From contig DASXAO010000085.1 in NCBI GenBank assembly GCA_036406675.1, positions 55,117-119,116 of the forward strand: 64,000 bases of DNA, read 5' to 3'. A model generated the notes under the pieces. It saw only the letters and a list, made by a program, of their open reading frames with translations, ran no database searches and was not told where the DNA came from. A program made the translations under genes and the position numbers. This DNA is from SCGC-AG-212-J23 sp036406675 (GTDB lineage: Bacteria > Pseudomonadota > Gammaproteobacteria > Burkholderiales > SG8-39). Of the stretch, positions 6,009-14,607 are shown one piece after another. Each line of letters starts with the position of its first letter. The first letter of the stretch is position 1.

Positions 6009-7181
6009 GTGCTGATCGATTTCTTCCTCAAGCTGAAGTCGCACCGGCTTCCCGTCTCGATCAAGGAGTACCTGACGCTGCTCGAGGCGATGGACAAGGG
6101 CGTGATCGGACCTTCGGTGGACGATTTCTACTACCTCTCGCGCGCGACCCTGGTGAAGGACGAGTCGAACTACGACAAGTTCGACCGCGCATTCGCCGAG
6201 TTCTGGCACGGCGTCGAGGCGATCCCCGGGATCGAGTCGCAGATTCCGCTCGAGTGGCTGCTGAAGCAGGTGGAGCTCACTCTCACGGAAGAAGAGAAGA
6301 AGCACATCCAGGCGCTGGGCGGCTGGGAAAAGCTCATGGAGACGCTCAAGCAACGGCTCGAGGAGCAGAAGGGACGCCACCAGGGCGGCTCGAAATGGAT
6401 CGGCACCGGCGGCACCTCGCCGTTCGGCGCCTACGGCTACAACCCCGAAGGCATCCGCATCGGGCAGGAGCGCTCGCGCAACCGCAGCGCGGTCAAGGTC
6501 TGGGACCAGCGTGAATACCGCAATCTCGACGATTCGGTCGAGCTCGGCACGCGAAACATCAAGGTGGCGTTGCGAAGGTTGCGCAAGTTCGCCCGCGAAG
6601 GCGCGCCGGACGAGTTCGATCTCGAGAACACCATCCATTCCACGGCAAAAAAGGCGTATCTGGACATCCACATGCGGCCGGAGCGCCGCAACGCCATCAA
6701 GGTGCTGATGCTGATGGACATCGGCGGCACGATGGACGAGCACGTCAAGCTCGCCGAGGAGCTGTTCTCGGCGGCGAAGACCGAGTTCAAGCACCTCGAG
6801 TTCTATTATTTCCACAACTGCCTGTACGACTTCGTGTGGAAGGACAACCGGCGCCGCCACTCCGAGCGCACGCGCACGTGGGAGCTGCTGCACAGGTACG
6901 GCCACGACTACAAGGTGATCTTCGTCGGCGACGCGACCATGAGTCCCTACGAGATCCTGCAGCCCGGAGGCTCGGTGGAGTACTTCAACGAGGAGCCCGG
7001 CGCGGCCTGGCTCAAGCGCGTCACGGACGTGTACGCGAAGTGCGTCTGGCTCAACCCCGAGCCCGAGGAGATCTGGCCGTATCGGCAGTCGATCGGCATC
7101 CTGAAAGAGCTGATGCACGGCCGCATGTACCCGACCACGCTCGAGGGCCTCGAGCGCGCGATGCGGGTGCTCGCGAAGTAG
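6009..7181 (+). CDS. VWA domain protein, CoxE-like
   Basis: A 390-aa protein of the CoxE-like VWA group (COG3825-type). The N-terminus (LIDFFLKLKSHRLPVSIKEYL) is diagnostic. The VWA-like domain in the C-terminal half has the MIDAS-like MDIGGTMDEH, a variant of the usual DxSxS. Such proteins normally work with a MoxR-type AAA ATPase encoded next door, as chaperone-like factors for metalloenzymes; no MoxR gene is visible on either side here. The GTG start gives the expected N-terminus but has no Shine-Dalgarno site, and a -10-like GATAAT ends six bases upstream. Confidence 0.93.
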   Translation: MLIDFFLKLKSHRLPVSIKEYLTLLEAMDKGVIGPSVDDFYYLSRATLVKDESNYDKFDRAFAEFWHGVEAIPGIESQIPLEWLLKQVELTLTEEEKKHIQALGGWEKLMETLKQRLEEQKGRHQGGSKWIGTGGTSPFGAYGYNPEGIRIGQERSRNRSAVKVWDQREYRNLDDSVELGTRNIKVALRRLRKFAREGAPDEFDLENTIHSTAKKAYLDIHMRPERRNAIKVLMLMDIGGTMDEHVKLAEELFSAAKTEFKHLEFYYFHNCLYDFVWKDNRRRHSERTRTWELLHRYGHDYKVIFVGDATMSPYEILQPGGSVEYFNEEPGAAWLKRVTDVYAKCVWLNPEPEEIWPYRQSIGILKELMHGRMYPTTLEGLERAMRVLAK

Positions 7182-7239
7182 CGGGAATTTCTTTCGCGCC
7201 GCGTGACATGCGACGCTCCTAGGCGCGGCGGACGCTGCC

Positions 7240-7245
7240 TATACT
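7240..7245 (+). promoter_or_regulatory. TATACT -10 element directly before recQ
   Basis: TATACT ends six bases before the GTG start of the helicase gene, placing the transcript start at about the start codon. No clear -35 is seen. Together with the 5998 element it suggests leaderless mRNAs for two neighbouring genes. Confidence 0.3.
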
Positions 7246-7251
7246 GGCCGC

Positions 7252-8610
7252 GTGACGAAATGGCGTAACCTCCTGCGCCGCACCTTTCGCCTGCAGCGCC
7301 TGCGTCCGGGGCAGCGCGAAGTCATCGAAAGCGTCCTGGCCGGGCGCGACACGCTCGCGATCATGCCTTCCGGCGCGGGCAAGTCGCTCTGCTACCAGCT
7401 GCCGACTCTGCAAATGCGCGGCACCACGATCGTGGTGTCCCCGCTCATCGCGCTGATGAAGGACCAGTCCGACAAGCTCGAGGAGCGCGGCGTCGACGCG
7501 GCCGCGGTGAACAGCGCCCTGTCGGCGCGCGAGCGGCGCGAGGCCATGCGGCGGATTCGCGGCCGCGAGGCCGACTTCATCTTCACCACGCCGGAGCAGC
7601 TCGCCAACCCCGCCGTGCTCGCGAGGCTGAAGGAGAACCGGGTCGATCTGTTCGTCGTCGACGAAGCCCACTGCATCACGCAGTGGGGCCACGATTTTCG
7701 GCCCGCCTACCTCGAGCTCGGCGCGGCGCTGCGCACGCTCGGCCGCCCGACCCTCCTCGCCCTCACCGCGACCGCCACCCCCGACGTGATCGAGGATATC
7801 GGCCGCCAGCTCGGCCGGCCGCGCCTGCGCGTGCTCAACGCAGGCGTGTACCGGCCGAACCTTTACTTCGAAGTGCTCCAGACCACCAACGCGACCGAGA
7901 AGCGCCAGGCCCTGCTCGAAGTGGTGCGCTCCGGCGGCGCCGGCATCGTCTACTGCGCCACCGTGAGAGAGGCCAAGGCGGTGCACGCCTGGCTCGTGGC
8001 GCAGGGCGAGGAGGCCGAGCTCTACCACGGCGCGCTCGGCGGCCGAGAGCGCGCGGAGCGCCAGGATGCCTTCATGAGCGGCGCGGCACGCACCATGGTC
8101 GCGACCAACGCTTTCGGCATGGGCATCGACCGGCAGGACATCCGCTACGTGGCGCACTACCAGCTGCCCGGGAGCCTGGAGGCGTACTACCAGGAGGCCG
8201 GCCGCGCCGGCCGGGACGGCGAGGAAGCGCGCTGCACGCTCCTCTACGACCACGCCGACCGCAGGGTGCAGCTCTATTTCGCCAGGAAGCGCAGCAAGGT
8301 CGAACTCATCGCGGCCTACGCCCGCGGCACGCAATGCCGCTGGAAGATGATCCTCGACTATTTCGACGAGGCGGTGCAGGAGGGCGACGGATGCGGCCAC
8401 TGCGACAACTGCGTGCAGCGCAAGGGCGACGTGGACGCCTCGACGCTGAAAATGAAGGCGCGGCCGCGCCTGAAGAAGGGCGACGCCGTGCGCGTGCCCA
8501 AGTACGGCGGCGGCACGGTAGCCGAAGTGCACGACGACCGCATCGTGGTCGACTTCCCGCGCGGCGAGCCGCGCGAGTTCGAGCCGCGCTACGTGGTGCG
8601 CGCCAAGTAG
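7252..8610 (+). CDS. recQ: RecQ-family ATP-dependent DNA helicase, short form
   Basis: A 452-aa 3'-5' DNA helicase. Walker A is MPSGAGKS (Ser/Lys near residues 44-45), the Walker B box is DEAH at 137-140 followed by the RecQ-typical CITQWGHDFR loop, and motif VI is QEAGRAGRDG near 305. The zinc-binding Cys set follows (CRWK, CGHCDNC). There is no HRDC domain; instead the C-terminus has a short KOW-like/DUF3553-like segment (KKGDAVRVPKYGGGTV). It is much shorter than E. coli RecQ (about 610 aa), which matches a second, short RecQ type. The GTG start gives MTKWRNLL with no Shine-Dalgarno site. Confidence 0.95.
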   Translation: MTKWRNLLRRTFRLQRLRPGQREVIESVLAGRDTLAIMPSGAGKSLCYQLPTLQMRGTTIVVSPLIALMKDQSDKLEERGVDAAAVNSALSARERREAMRRIRGREADFIFTTPEQLANPAVLARLKENRVDLFVVDEAHCITQWGHDFRPAYLELGAALRTLGRPTLLALTATATPDVIEDIGRQLGRPRLRVLNAGVYRPNLYFEVLQTTNATEKRQALLEVVRSGGAGIVYCATVREAKAVHAWLVAQGEEAELYHGALGGRERAERQDAFMSGAARTMVATNAFGMGIDRQDIRYVAHYQLPGSLEAYYQEAGRAGRDGEEARCTLLYDHADRRVQLYFARKRSKVELIAAYARGTQCRWKMILDYFDEAVQEGDGCGHCDNCVQRKGDVDASTLKMKARPRLKKGDAVRVPKYGGGTVAEVHDDRIVVDFPRGEPREFEPRYVVRAK

Positions 8611-8616
8611 CTGGGC

Positions 8617-8672
8617 TCAGCGAACCTGCCGCGCCTTACCGGCGAGGTCCGCGGCGGCCGGCAGCGTGATTC
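8617..8672 (-). pseudogene. Remnant of a PKD/Ig-like domain, out of frame
   Basis: The galactose-oxidase-like protein ends shortly after NTPPAVDAGPDQ, the usual beginning of a PKD/Ig-like repeat. A one-base change of frame just after GPDQ gives ITLPAAADLAGKARQVR then a stop at 8617-8619, and ITLPA is the expected continuation of such a domain. So the original gene was longer at its 3' end and has suffered a frameshift and a deletion before the recQ gene. Confidence 0.45.
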
Positions 8673-10234
8673 TGGTCCGGACCTGCATCGACTGCCGGCG
8701 GCGTATTGGCGGCCGTACCCGGCTGCAGTACAAGCACTCGCCCCACTGACGGAACGCCGCTGGGGTTCAGCACGAACATCATGTAGTAGCCCGGTGGCAC
8801 GATGTTCGGGTTGTCGGGAGCGCTCACGTTGAAGCGGTTCGGCTCCGCCGCCGGCGAAAACGCCAGCCGGACGAAGCGCTGGCTCATGTTGAATTCGTGC
8901 GTGGTCGAAGTCAGGGCGACCAGCGTCACGCTCGCGATGCCCGCAGGGTCGGTAGCGCCGACCGTGAACTGCTCGCCGTGGGCGGCGCCGGCCGGTGCCG
9001 AGTCGATCGTGGGACGCGGACCCCTGAAGAGATAGGGCGGGGAGAAGTACTCGCCATCGTAGTGGCTGACATCGCCAATCGCCGTGCCGCCTCCGCCGCC
9101 TCCCGAGACGAAGACGCGTCCGTCGGGCAGCAACAGCGCGGTGGAATGGTACAAGCGCGACGTTTTCATCGGCGCCATCGTCGACCAGGATTCCGTCGCC
9201 GGATCCCAGATCTCGGCCGCGAGCACCGCCTGGGAGGGATCGTCGAATAGGTCGGAACTGCTGCCGCCGGTGACCAGCACCTTGCCGTCCGGCAGAAGCG
9301 TCGCATTCAGCGCCTTGCGCCGAAATGCCATCGGGTTGGTGAGGCGCCACCGCGGAGTCGCGGCATTGAGGTCGATCACCTCCGCCATGGCGGTCGTCGG
9401 AGTGCCGCCGCCCACGAGGAGGACCTTGCCCGGCTCGTACATCACCGAGCCGCCCGAGTAAGTACCGCGGTAGCCGAAGTTGGTCGAAGCCACCGTCGTC
9501 CACTGACCGGTCCCGCTGGTGTCGAGATAGCGCGTGATCTCTTCGGGGCCGGACATGAACACCTTGCCGTTGGGCGCCAGGTGCATCCAGGGGTAAAGCT
9601 TCAGCTTGAGCTGTGCACTGGTCAGATCGCGCCAAGTCCCGTCTGCCGGCCGGTAGACCTGCGGCAGCGGGTTCACGCCGACCGTCGTGTCGATATCCCC
9701 CGACACGACCAGCACGTCGCCGTTCCCCAGCACCGTGCCGGTCGGATACCAGCGTCCCGCGTTCATGCGGGGGCCCTTCGTCCAGCTGCGCGTCGCGGGA
9801 TCGAACGTGGTGCTCGCGTCCAGGCCGAAATTGTCGCGAATGTGGCCGCCCATCGTGAGAACTCGACCATCCGGGAGAAGCAGGTGCGCGCTGCAATAAA
9901 TATTGCCGAAGGGATTCGCGGCTTCCTCGAGCACCGGTTGGGCCGCCGAGGGATCCCACAGGCGCACGGGGGCTCTTCCATCCATCGGCGGCGTACGTGG
10001 GTTGCTCCAAGCGAGCACCTTCCCGTCCGGCAAGGCCTGCATGTGGATGGTCACGATCGGCAGGCTCACCGGCGCGGACCACGCGCCCATCGTCGTGGAG
10101 GGTCCGGTCGGGATAGGCGTAGGAGTCTGAGTGATGCCGCCGGTCGGACTGCCGCCGTCGCCGTCGCCGCCGCCGCAGGAGGCGAGCGTACCCGCGAGCA
10201 GCAGAAGCCAGACGCACATCATGTAACGCTTCAT
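8636..10234 (-). CDS. Galactose-oxidase-like kelch lipoprotein (DUF1929)
   Basis: A 532-aa exported protein. Residues 1-20 are a lipoprotein signal with lipobox LASC, so the mature protein should be lipid-anchored at Cys. A Gly-rich linker follows, then seven kelch-type repeats (LLPDGRVLTMGG, LLPDGKVLVTGGS, LLPDGRVFVSGGGG), and a C-terminal DUF1929 domain with THEFNMSQRFVRL and VPPGYYMMFVLNPSGVPS, as in galactose and glyoxal oxidases. A copper-radical oxidase activity is possible but the cofactor Tyr-Cys pair was not verified. The extreme C-terminus after VDAGPDQ is a frameshifted PKD-domain start, so the present protein is probably a truncated form. Confidence 0.9.
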   Translation of the reverse strand: MKRYMMCVWLLLLAGTLASCGGGDGDGGSPTGGITQTPTPIPTGPSTTMGAWSAPVSLPIVTIHMQALPDGKVLAWSNPRTPPMDGRAPVRLWDPSAAQPVLEEAANPFGNIYCSAHLLLPDGRVLTMGGHIRDNFGLDASTTFDPATRSWTKGPRMNAGRWYPTGTVLGNGDVLVVSGDIDTTVGVNPLPQVYRPADGTWRDLTSAQLKLKLYPWMHLAPNGKVFMSGPEEITRYLDTSGTGQWTTVASTNFGYRGTYSGGSVMYEPGKVLLVGGGTPTTAMAEVIDLNAATPRWRLTNPMAFRRKALNATLLPDGKVLVTGGSSSDLFDDPSQAVLAAEIWDPATESWSTMAPMKTSRLYHSTALLLPDGRVFVSGGGGGGTAIGDVSHYDGEYFSPPYLFRGPRPTIDSAPAGAAHGEQFTVGATDPAGIASVTLVALTSTTHEFNMSQRFVRLAFSPAAEPNRFNVSAPDNPNIVPPGYYMMFVLNPSGVPSVGRVLVLQPGTAANTPPAVDAGPDQNHAAGRRGPRR

Positions 10235-10253
10235 ACCAATCCTGCCCCTTCAG

Positions 10254-11375
10254 CTATGGCGGAAAACTGCGGCACATGACCGTGTCATCCCAGAACGCTG
10301 CGGGGTCCGGACGACCTGCCGCACGGCGGACTCGCGCCCGCCATCCAGGAACGAGCAGAAAGACGCGCAAGGGATCGGAGCGTGCGTACCGATTCTCGCC
10401 GTCGTGCTGATCGTGCTCGCGACCCAAGGCTACGATGTGTCCCTGGTCGTTGATGGCGACCGCTTCCACCAGCACGAACCGCGACCCGGCCGGAAGCAGG
10501 CTGTTGAGGTCCCGCATGCCACGAACCCGCGTCCAGAGGAAAGCGCGGCTGCGATGCGCGTTCCCCGAGTCGCCGACGACCTCGCCCCGCGCGTTGATGG
10601 CCCGCGCGCGGCTGTGCTTTGCGCCCTCCAATCCGCCGAGGTCTCGCATCTCGCCCGAGGACCACATCACCGCCCGGGTACCGGCAGCGCCTCCCGACCA
10701 GCCGACGATGTCGCCGGCGTCGTTGAGGCCCAACGCTTCGCTCTCGCCGTCCCCCGGCAGAGTGCCGAGGTCTTTCGCGCCGGAAGGGGTCCAGAGAAAC
10801 GCGCGCGCTTCCGGCGCGCGCCCGGCGCTTCCCACGACATCGCCTCGGCTGTTGATGCCGAGGGCGCGGCTGTATTTGCCCTTGGGAGCCCCCGCCAGCT
10901 CCTGGACCGCACCGTCGCGCGACCAAAGAACGGCCCGGATGCCGCCTGCACCGCTGGAATATCCGACCGCCTGACCGTAGCGGTTGATGCGGAAAGCCTC
11001 GCTGGTGGTATCTGCCGGAAGCGCCGGGAGCCGTTGCGCCCCGCCCTTCTGCGTCCAGCGGAACGCCGCGACCACGTCGGCGCTGTTAGCGGCGCCGACG
11101 ACCTCTCCGTCGTCGTTGATGCCGCGCGCGGCGCTGAAGTACGAGCCTGGATACACCGCGATTTCTTCGAATCGGAAGGCGCTCGCGATGAACGCGCGCT
11201 GCCTGCTCCCCCCGATTTGCGCGCCGCCGACGAATTGACCGCGGTTATTGAGCGCGCCGACGACTTGCGAGCTCGCCGCCGGCAGCACTATCAGTTCCGT
11301 TGCGATGTACTCTGCTGCGTCCGCGGGGACGAAAGCGCACAATTGCGACAGAAGTGCGACGAGCGCAATGCGCAA
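10254..11375 (-). CDS. Secreted HAF-repeat protein
   Basis: A 373-aa protein with an N-terminal signal (ALVALLSQLCAFVPADA) and about six HAF-type repeats of roughly 45 residues, each with the pattern 'A-x-G-I-N-x-x-G-x-V-V-G' then 'R-A-F-L-W' (for example ARGINDDGEVVGAA, RALGINSRGDVVGSA, RAINARGEVVGDS). These form an extracellular beta-propeller-like array of unknown function. The last 25 or so residues after RVFLLVPGWR are basic and unlike the repeats, so the stop may have been displaced. It lies 19 bases before the galactose-oxidase-like gene on the same strand and may be cotranscribed with it. Confidence 0.86.
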   Translation of the reverse strand: MRIALVALLSQLCAFVPADAAEYIATELIVLPAASSQVVGALNNRGQFVGGAQIGGSRQRAFIASAFRFEEIAVYPGSYFSAARGINDDGEVVGAANSADVVAAFRWTQKGGAQRLPALPADTTSEAFRINRYGQAVGYSSGAGGIRAVLWSRDGAVQELAGAPKGKYSRALGINSRGDVVGSAGRAPEARAFLWTPSGAKDLGTLPGDGESEALGLNDAGDIVGWSGGAAGTRAVMWSSGEMRDLGGLEGAKHSRARAINARGEVVGDSGNAHRSRAFLWTRVRGMRDLNSLLPAGSRFVLVEAVAINDQGHIVALGREHDQHDGENRYARSDPLRVFLLVPGWRARVRRAAGRPDPAAFWDDTVMCRSFPP

Positions 11376-11555
11376 TGGCCGGAACAGGCTCGACTTCCTC
11401 CTGCCAATCAGAGTAGAAACGTTCTGATTACGGCGAAAGCCGGCCGAAAGCTTGCGGAATGCCTCTGCTGGAGCGCTGCTGCGGCCAGGCCGCCGATCGG
11501 CCTCCCGGCCTAGCCAGTTCGGCCGGGACTACATGATGGTGAAGTAACGTTGGAT

Positions 11556-12479
11556 CTAGCGAACCTGCAGCACGAGCTTGCCGCGCAGGTGGCGCGCCTC
11601 GCTCACTCGGTGCGCGGCCGCGGCCTGGGAGAGCGGAAACAGCGAGATCTCTGGCAACCGCAGCACGCCCGATTCCATCAACGCCGTCACGCGCTCCAGG
11701 TGGCGCCGGCTGCGCCCGACGCTCGGTCGCAGGGAAGAGACGTCGGCACGGGGCGAGGCCGCCGCCTGCGCGCCGCCGGCGATGCTGGCGAGGCGCCCGC
11801 CCGGCCGCAGCACCGCGAAGCTGCGCGCGGTCACGTCGCCGCCGACCGTGTCGAAGACTGCGTCGCAGCCCGACACCGCGCGGGTGAAATCCTGAGCGCG
11901 GTAGTCGATGACCACTTCGGCGCCGAGCGCGCGCACGTAGTCGTGATTCGAGGCGCTGGCGGTGCTGATGACACGCGCGCCGAGGTGCTTGGCGAGCTGG
12001 ATCCCAAAACCGGCAACGCCTCCGGCGCCGCCGTGGATCAGCACCGTCTCGCCGGCTTTCAGCTGCAGCGTATCCTCGACCGATATCAGGGCGGTGAGAG
12101 CGGCGAGACCCGCTGCCGCGCATTCCGCGTGCGAGAAGCGCTCGGGCTTGCGCGCGACGATTTCCTGGTTCAGCGCGATTTTCTCGGCGTACGCGCTTTC
12201 CGCCGGCACCACGCACACGCCGAACACCGCGTCGCCGGGCTTGAAGTCGCTCGCGCCCTTGCCGAGAGCGGCCACGACGCCCGAAAAGTCGCGGCCGGGA
12301 ATGTGCGGCATCGACACCTTGGACGGATACTGCCCCGCGCGCTGCTTCCAGTCGGCGGCGTTGACGCTCGCCGCGTGGATGTCGACGAGCACCTCGCCGG
12401 GTCCGGGAACCGGATCGGGCAGCTCGCCGTATTCGAGGACCTCGGGCGGGCCGTAACGGCGGAAGAAGGCGGCCTTCAA
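11556..12479 (-). CDS. NADP-dependent alcohol dehydrogenase/quinone oxidoreductase (MDR family)
   Basis: A 307-aa medium-chain reductase without the structural zinc lobe. The N-terminal GroES-like domain has GPGEVLVDIHAASVNAADWKQ, and the Rossmann domain carries VLIHGGAGGVAGFGIQLAKHLGA. Members reduce quinones or enals with NADPH; the substrate cannot be told. It is the last gene of a leftward run (cupin, thioesterase, transglycosylase, glyoxalase-like) and lies seven bases after the VOC gene. The 180-base gap to the HAF-repeat gene holds a GC-rich hairpin near 11487-11503 but no T-run. Confidence 0.93.
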   Translation of the reverse strand: MKAAFFRRYGPPEVLEYGELPDPVPGPGEVLVDIHAASVNAADWKQRAGQYPSKVSMPHIPGRDFSGVVAALGKGASDFKPGDAVFGVCVVPAESAYAEKIALNQEIVARKPERFSHAECAAAGLAALTALISVEDTLQLKAGETVLIHGGAGGVAGFGIQLAKHLGARVISTASASNHDYVRALGAEVVIDYRAQDFTRAVSGCDAVFDTVGGDVTARSFAVLRPGGRLASIAGGAQAAASPRADVSSLRPSVGRSRRHLERVTALMESGVLRLPEISLFPLSQAAAAHRVSEARHLRGKLVLQVR

Positions 12480-12486
12480 GCGAGCC

Positions 12487-12948
12487 CTAGTTCTGCGGCA
12501 CGTAGTGCGTCACGCCGCCGATCGAGGACAGGTCCTCTTCCCGTCCGCGCAGCTCGACGACGTTGAGGTCGGGGTCGCGAACGAACACCGACACGTGGCC
12601 GTCGCGGCCGAAAGACACCGGCCCCTGCGTGATGCGCACGCCGTTCTCCCGCAAGGCGAGGATCGCCGCCTTGATCGACGCCACGCGCAGCGCGACATGC
12701 GTGTAGCCGGGATACTTGTCGCCGACGTCCATGAGGATGTTCTTGCCCCCCGCATCGGCGTTGGCGTTGTAGACGAGGTTGAGCTCGACGTCGTGCTCGT
12801 TCTTCACCACGGCCACCGCGTCGTTGGTGGCCTTGGCATGAATCGTGAATCCCAGCATGGCGTAGAACTTCATCGCGCGGTCGAGATCGCGCACGCGCAC
12901 GCCGATGTGGTCGACGCGCGGGATGTCGATGGTCGGCTTGGTGCTCAT
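12487..12948 (-). CDS. VOC/glyoxalase family protein
   Basis: A 153-aa single-chain vicinal oxygen chelate protein with two beta-alpha-beta-beta-beta modules. The first has VDHIGVRVRDLDRAMKFY, the second YTHVALRV and VFVRDPDLNVVELRG, keeping the metal-ligand positions His/His/Glu. The sequence is closest in style to lactoylglutathione lyase-like and extradiol-like enzymes; the substrate is unknown. Its ATG overlaps the stop of the transglycosylase gene (ATGA), so its translation is coupled to that gene and it has no good ribosome site of its own. Confidence 0.92.
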   Translation of the reverse strand: MSTKPTIDIPRVDHIGVRVRDLDRAMKFYAMLGFTIHAKATNDAVAVVKNEHDVELNLVYNANADAGGKNILMDVGDKYPGYTHVALRVASIKAAILALRENGVRITQGPVSFGRDGHVSVFVRDPDLNVVELRGREEDLSSIGGVTHYVPQN

Positions 12949-13688
12949 GCACGAGATAGTAAAGAAAAATTCCGCTTTAGAGCGTTCAGGCGAGCGAGAT
13001 AGGCCCTCAGGTCGTGGTCGCCACAACGCTCGCGCGCGCCGGGGCGGAAGCCGCGCCGCGCGTAGGCCTCGGCGACCGAGGCGCCGCACAGATGGATCAC
13101 GGCGGCGAGGTCCTGCTTCTGCTGTAGCGTGGCGCCGCCGATCCGCTGCTGGGCGAGCGTCTGGGCGACGCGGCGGTCGAGGAAAGCGGAGGTCATTTCG
13201 ATCGCATTGGTCGGCAAAACGCGGAAATAGAGCCCATTGAACCAGCACGAGCTCGGATCGTGCCAGGCGCCTTCCTCGACCGGGACGTGGTTGCGGATGC
13301 AATAGCGCTTCGCCTCGACGAAGCGCGCGTCGGTGATCTGGTACATGCCCACCGCGCTCGACGCGGGCCGGTAGACCTCGGTCGGGTTCCAGGCCACGCG
13401 CCAGCGCCAGTAGGTGCGCGCCACCGGGTTGCCGCTGCCTTCGGCCTGGGCCAGCGCTGCGAGCAGCTCCGGTGTCATCACCGCGGTGGAATGCTCGCGG
13501 AAAAGCGGCCCGTATTCAGCCCAGGTCTGGGCCGGCGTCTTGGCGAGCGCGCCGTCCAGCGGGAAGAACATCTCGGAGGGCTTGCGGACGACCTGGTACA
13601 GCCAGTTCACGGCGGCGAGCGCGACCACGAAGGCGACGCCGGCCGCCAGGAGACGAAACTTGAGCGGGATGCGCGCCAGCCCGCGCAA
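12945..13688 (-). CDS. Membrane-anchored lytic transglycosylase-like protein
   Basis: A 247-aa protein with one N-terminal membrane helix (FRLLAAGVAFVVALAAVNWLY) and a periplasmic SLT-like domain containing LLAALAQAEGSGNPVA, with the catalytic-type Glu, and a later SAVGMYQITDARF segment. Such enzymes cleave peptidoglycan. The frame is open to an ATG at 13775, but TTG at 13688 has AAGGAG five bases upstream and avoids overlapping the thioesterase gene, so it is preferred. The stop overlaps the VOC start by four bases. The combination with a glyoxalase-like gene is unexpected and may only reflect operon packing. Confidence 0.88.
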   Translation of the reverse strand: MRGLARIPLKFRLLAAGVAFVVALAAVNWLYQVVRKPSEMFFPLDGALAKTPAQTWAEYGPLFREHSTAVMTPELLAALAQAEGSGNPVARTYWRWRVAWNPTEVYRPASSAVGMYQITDARFVEAKRYCIRNHVPVEEGAWHDPSSCWFNGLYFRVLPTNAIEMTSAFLDRRVAQTLAQQRIGGATLQQKQDLAAVIHLCGASVAEAYARRGFRPGARERCGDHDLRAYLARLNALKRNFSLLSRA

Positions 13689-13734
13689 GAATCTCCTTAA
13701 CTTAGCGCGCAGGCGGCGAACACGAAGATCGGCA

Positions 13735-14172
13735 TCAGGCGATTCTACCCGGCGCCTGCGCCACGCACTTGCCAAGTTTGTCGCGGATGTCGTCCGGCAG
13801 GGCGACCGCCTTGCGCGCCGCCGTGTCGAAGCACACTTCGACCGCTTTCTGGGTCGCGCAGTGCGTCATCGAGTCCGCCTCGTATAGGCGCAGCTCGTGG
13901 GCGAAGCTCTTGGTGCCGACGCGTGTCAGCGCGCCGCGGACGAGGATCAGCTGCCCGGCGCGGATCTCGTGGTGGAAGTCGATCGTCAGGGTCGCCGTCA
14001 CCGTGCCGAGACCGCGCGCGCGGATCGCGTCGAGCGAAAGCCCCGCCATGCGCGGGAAGTGCCACGCCGCCTCGTCGAAGCAGGCGGCGTAGTGGCGCAC
14101 GTTCATGTGGCCGTAGATGTCGCACTGCGCCGGCATGACGATGCTGCGGTACAGGTCGAACCAGGCTTCCAA
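13735..14172 (-). CDS. Hot-dog fold acyl-CoA thioesterase
   Basis: A roughly 145-aa protein of the 4-hydroxybenzoyl-CoA thioesterase group: CDIYGHMNVRHYAACFDEAAW near the N-terminus holds the catalytic-type Asp and the HMN motif, followed by strands such as ATLTIDFHHEIRAGQLILV. It should hydrolyse an acyl-CoA. The preferred start is TTG at 14172, which keeps the homologous FDLYRSIVMP segment; an ATG at 14136 is the alternative. It begins five bases after the cupin stop and so belongs to the same operon. Confidence 0.88.
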   Translation of the reverse strand: MEAWFDLYRSIVMPAQCDIYGHMNVRHYAACFDEAAWHFPRMAGLSLDAIRARGLGTVTATLTIDFHHEIRAGQLILVRGALTRVGTKSFAHELRLYEADSMTHCATQKAVEVCFDTAARKAVALPDDIRDKLGKCVAQAPGRIA

Positions 14173-14177
14173 GAGCG

Positions 14178-14567
14178 CTACTTGGCCGGGCTCGCGACCG
14201 GCTTGCCGGTCTCCACGATGTACGTGGCGAGCACCACGGCCTTGCCCTTGCCGACGTTGCGGCCGTCGTGCACGGTGCCGGCGGGGACGAAGAACACCTC
14301 GCCCGCCTTCACCGTCTTGGGCGGCTGGCCCTCGATCATGAGCTCGAGCGTGCCTTCGACCACGTAGCCGAGCTCTTCGCCCGGATGCGTATGCTTGCCG
14401 GCCTGCCCGCCGGGAATGAACTCGGCGCGCGCGACCACGGCGTGGCGCCCGGGCACGCTGAGGTTCTGGTCCTGCATCAGGGCGCGCGTGAATCCGGGCT
14501 GCTGCGCGCTCGGCGCCGCGGCCGCCGCCGCAAGGACTGCGCCGATCATCCACTTTGTGCTCTTCAC
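14178..14567 (-). CDS. Exported cupin-domain protein
   Basis: A 129-aa protein with a signal peptide (MIGAVLAAAAAAPSAQQ) and one cupin barrel. Motif 1 is present as GGQAGKHTHPGEELGYVVEG, with His, His and Glu metal ligands, and motif 2 as FFVPAGTVHDGRN. Periplasmic single-cupin proteins of this type are common and mostly of unknown function. The start is GTG at 14567 with GCGAGA about eight bases upstream. It lies 40 bases after a TctC receptor gene on the same strand. Confidence 0.9.
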   Translation of the reverse strand: MKSTKWMIGAVLAAAAAAPSAQQPGFTRALMQDQNLSVPGRHAVVARAEFIPGGQAGKHTHPGEELGYVVEGTLELMIEGQPPKTVKAGEVFFVPAGTVHDGRNVGKGKAVVLATYIVETGKPVASPAK

Positions 14568-14607
14568 GATGGTTTCTCGCCTAAGAAAGAAGCAAGACGA
14601 CAAGCTG

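Noticed and set aside
4476..7118. An 880-codon minus-strand frame
   Set aside because: It runs antisense to the VWA gene; only the response-regulator part from 5147 matches a family.
7252..8610. Fusion helicase with HRDC
   Set aside because: No HRDC-like sequence is found; the end is a short KOW-like segment.
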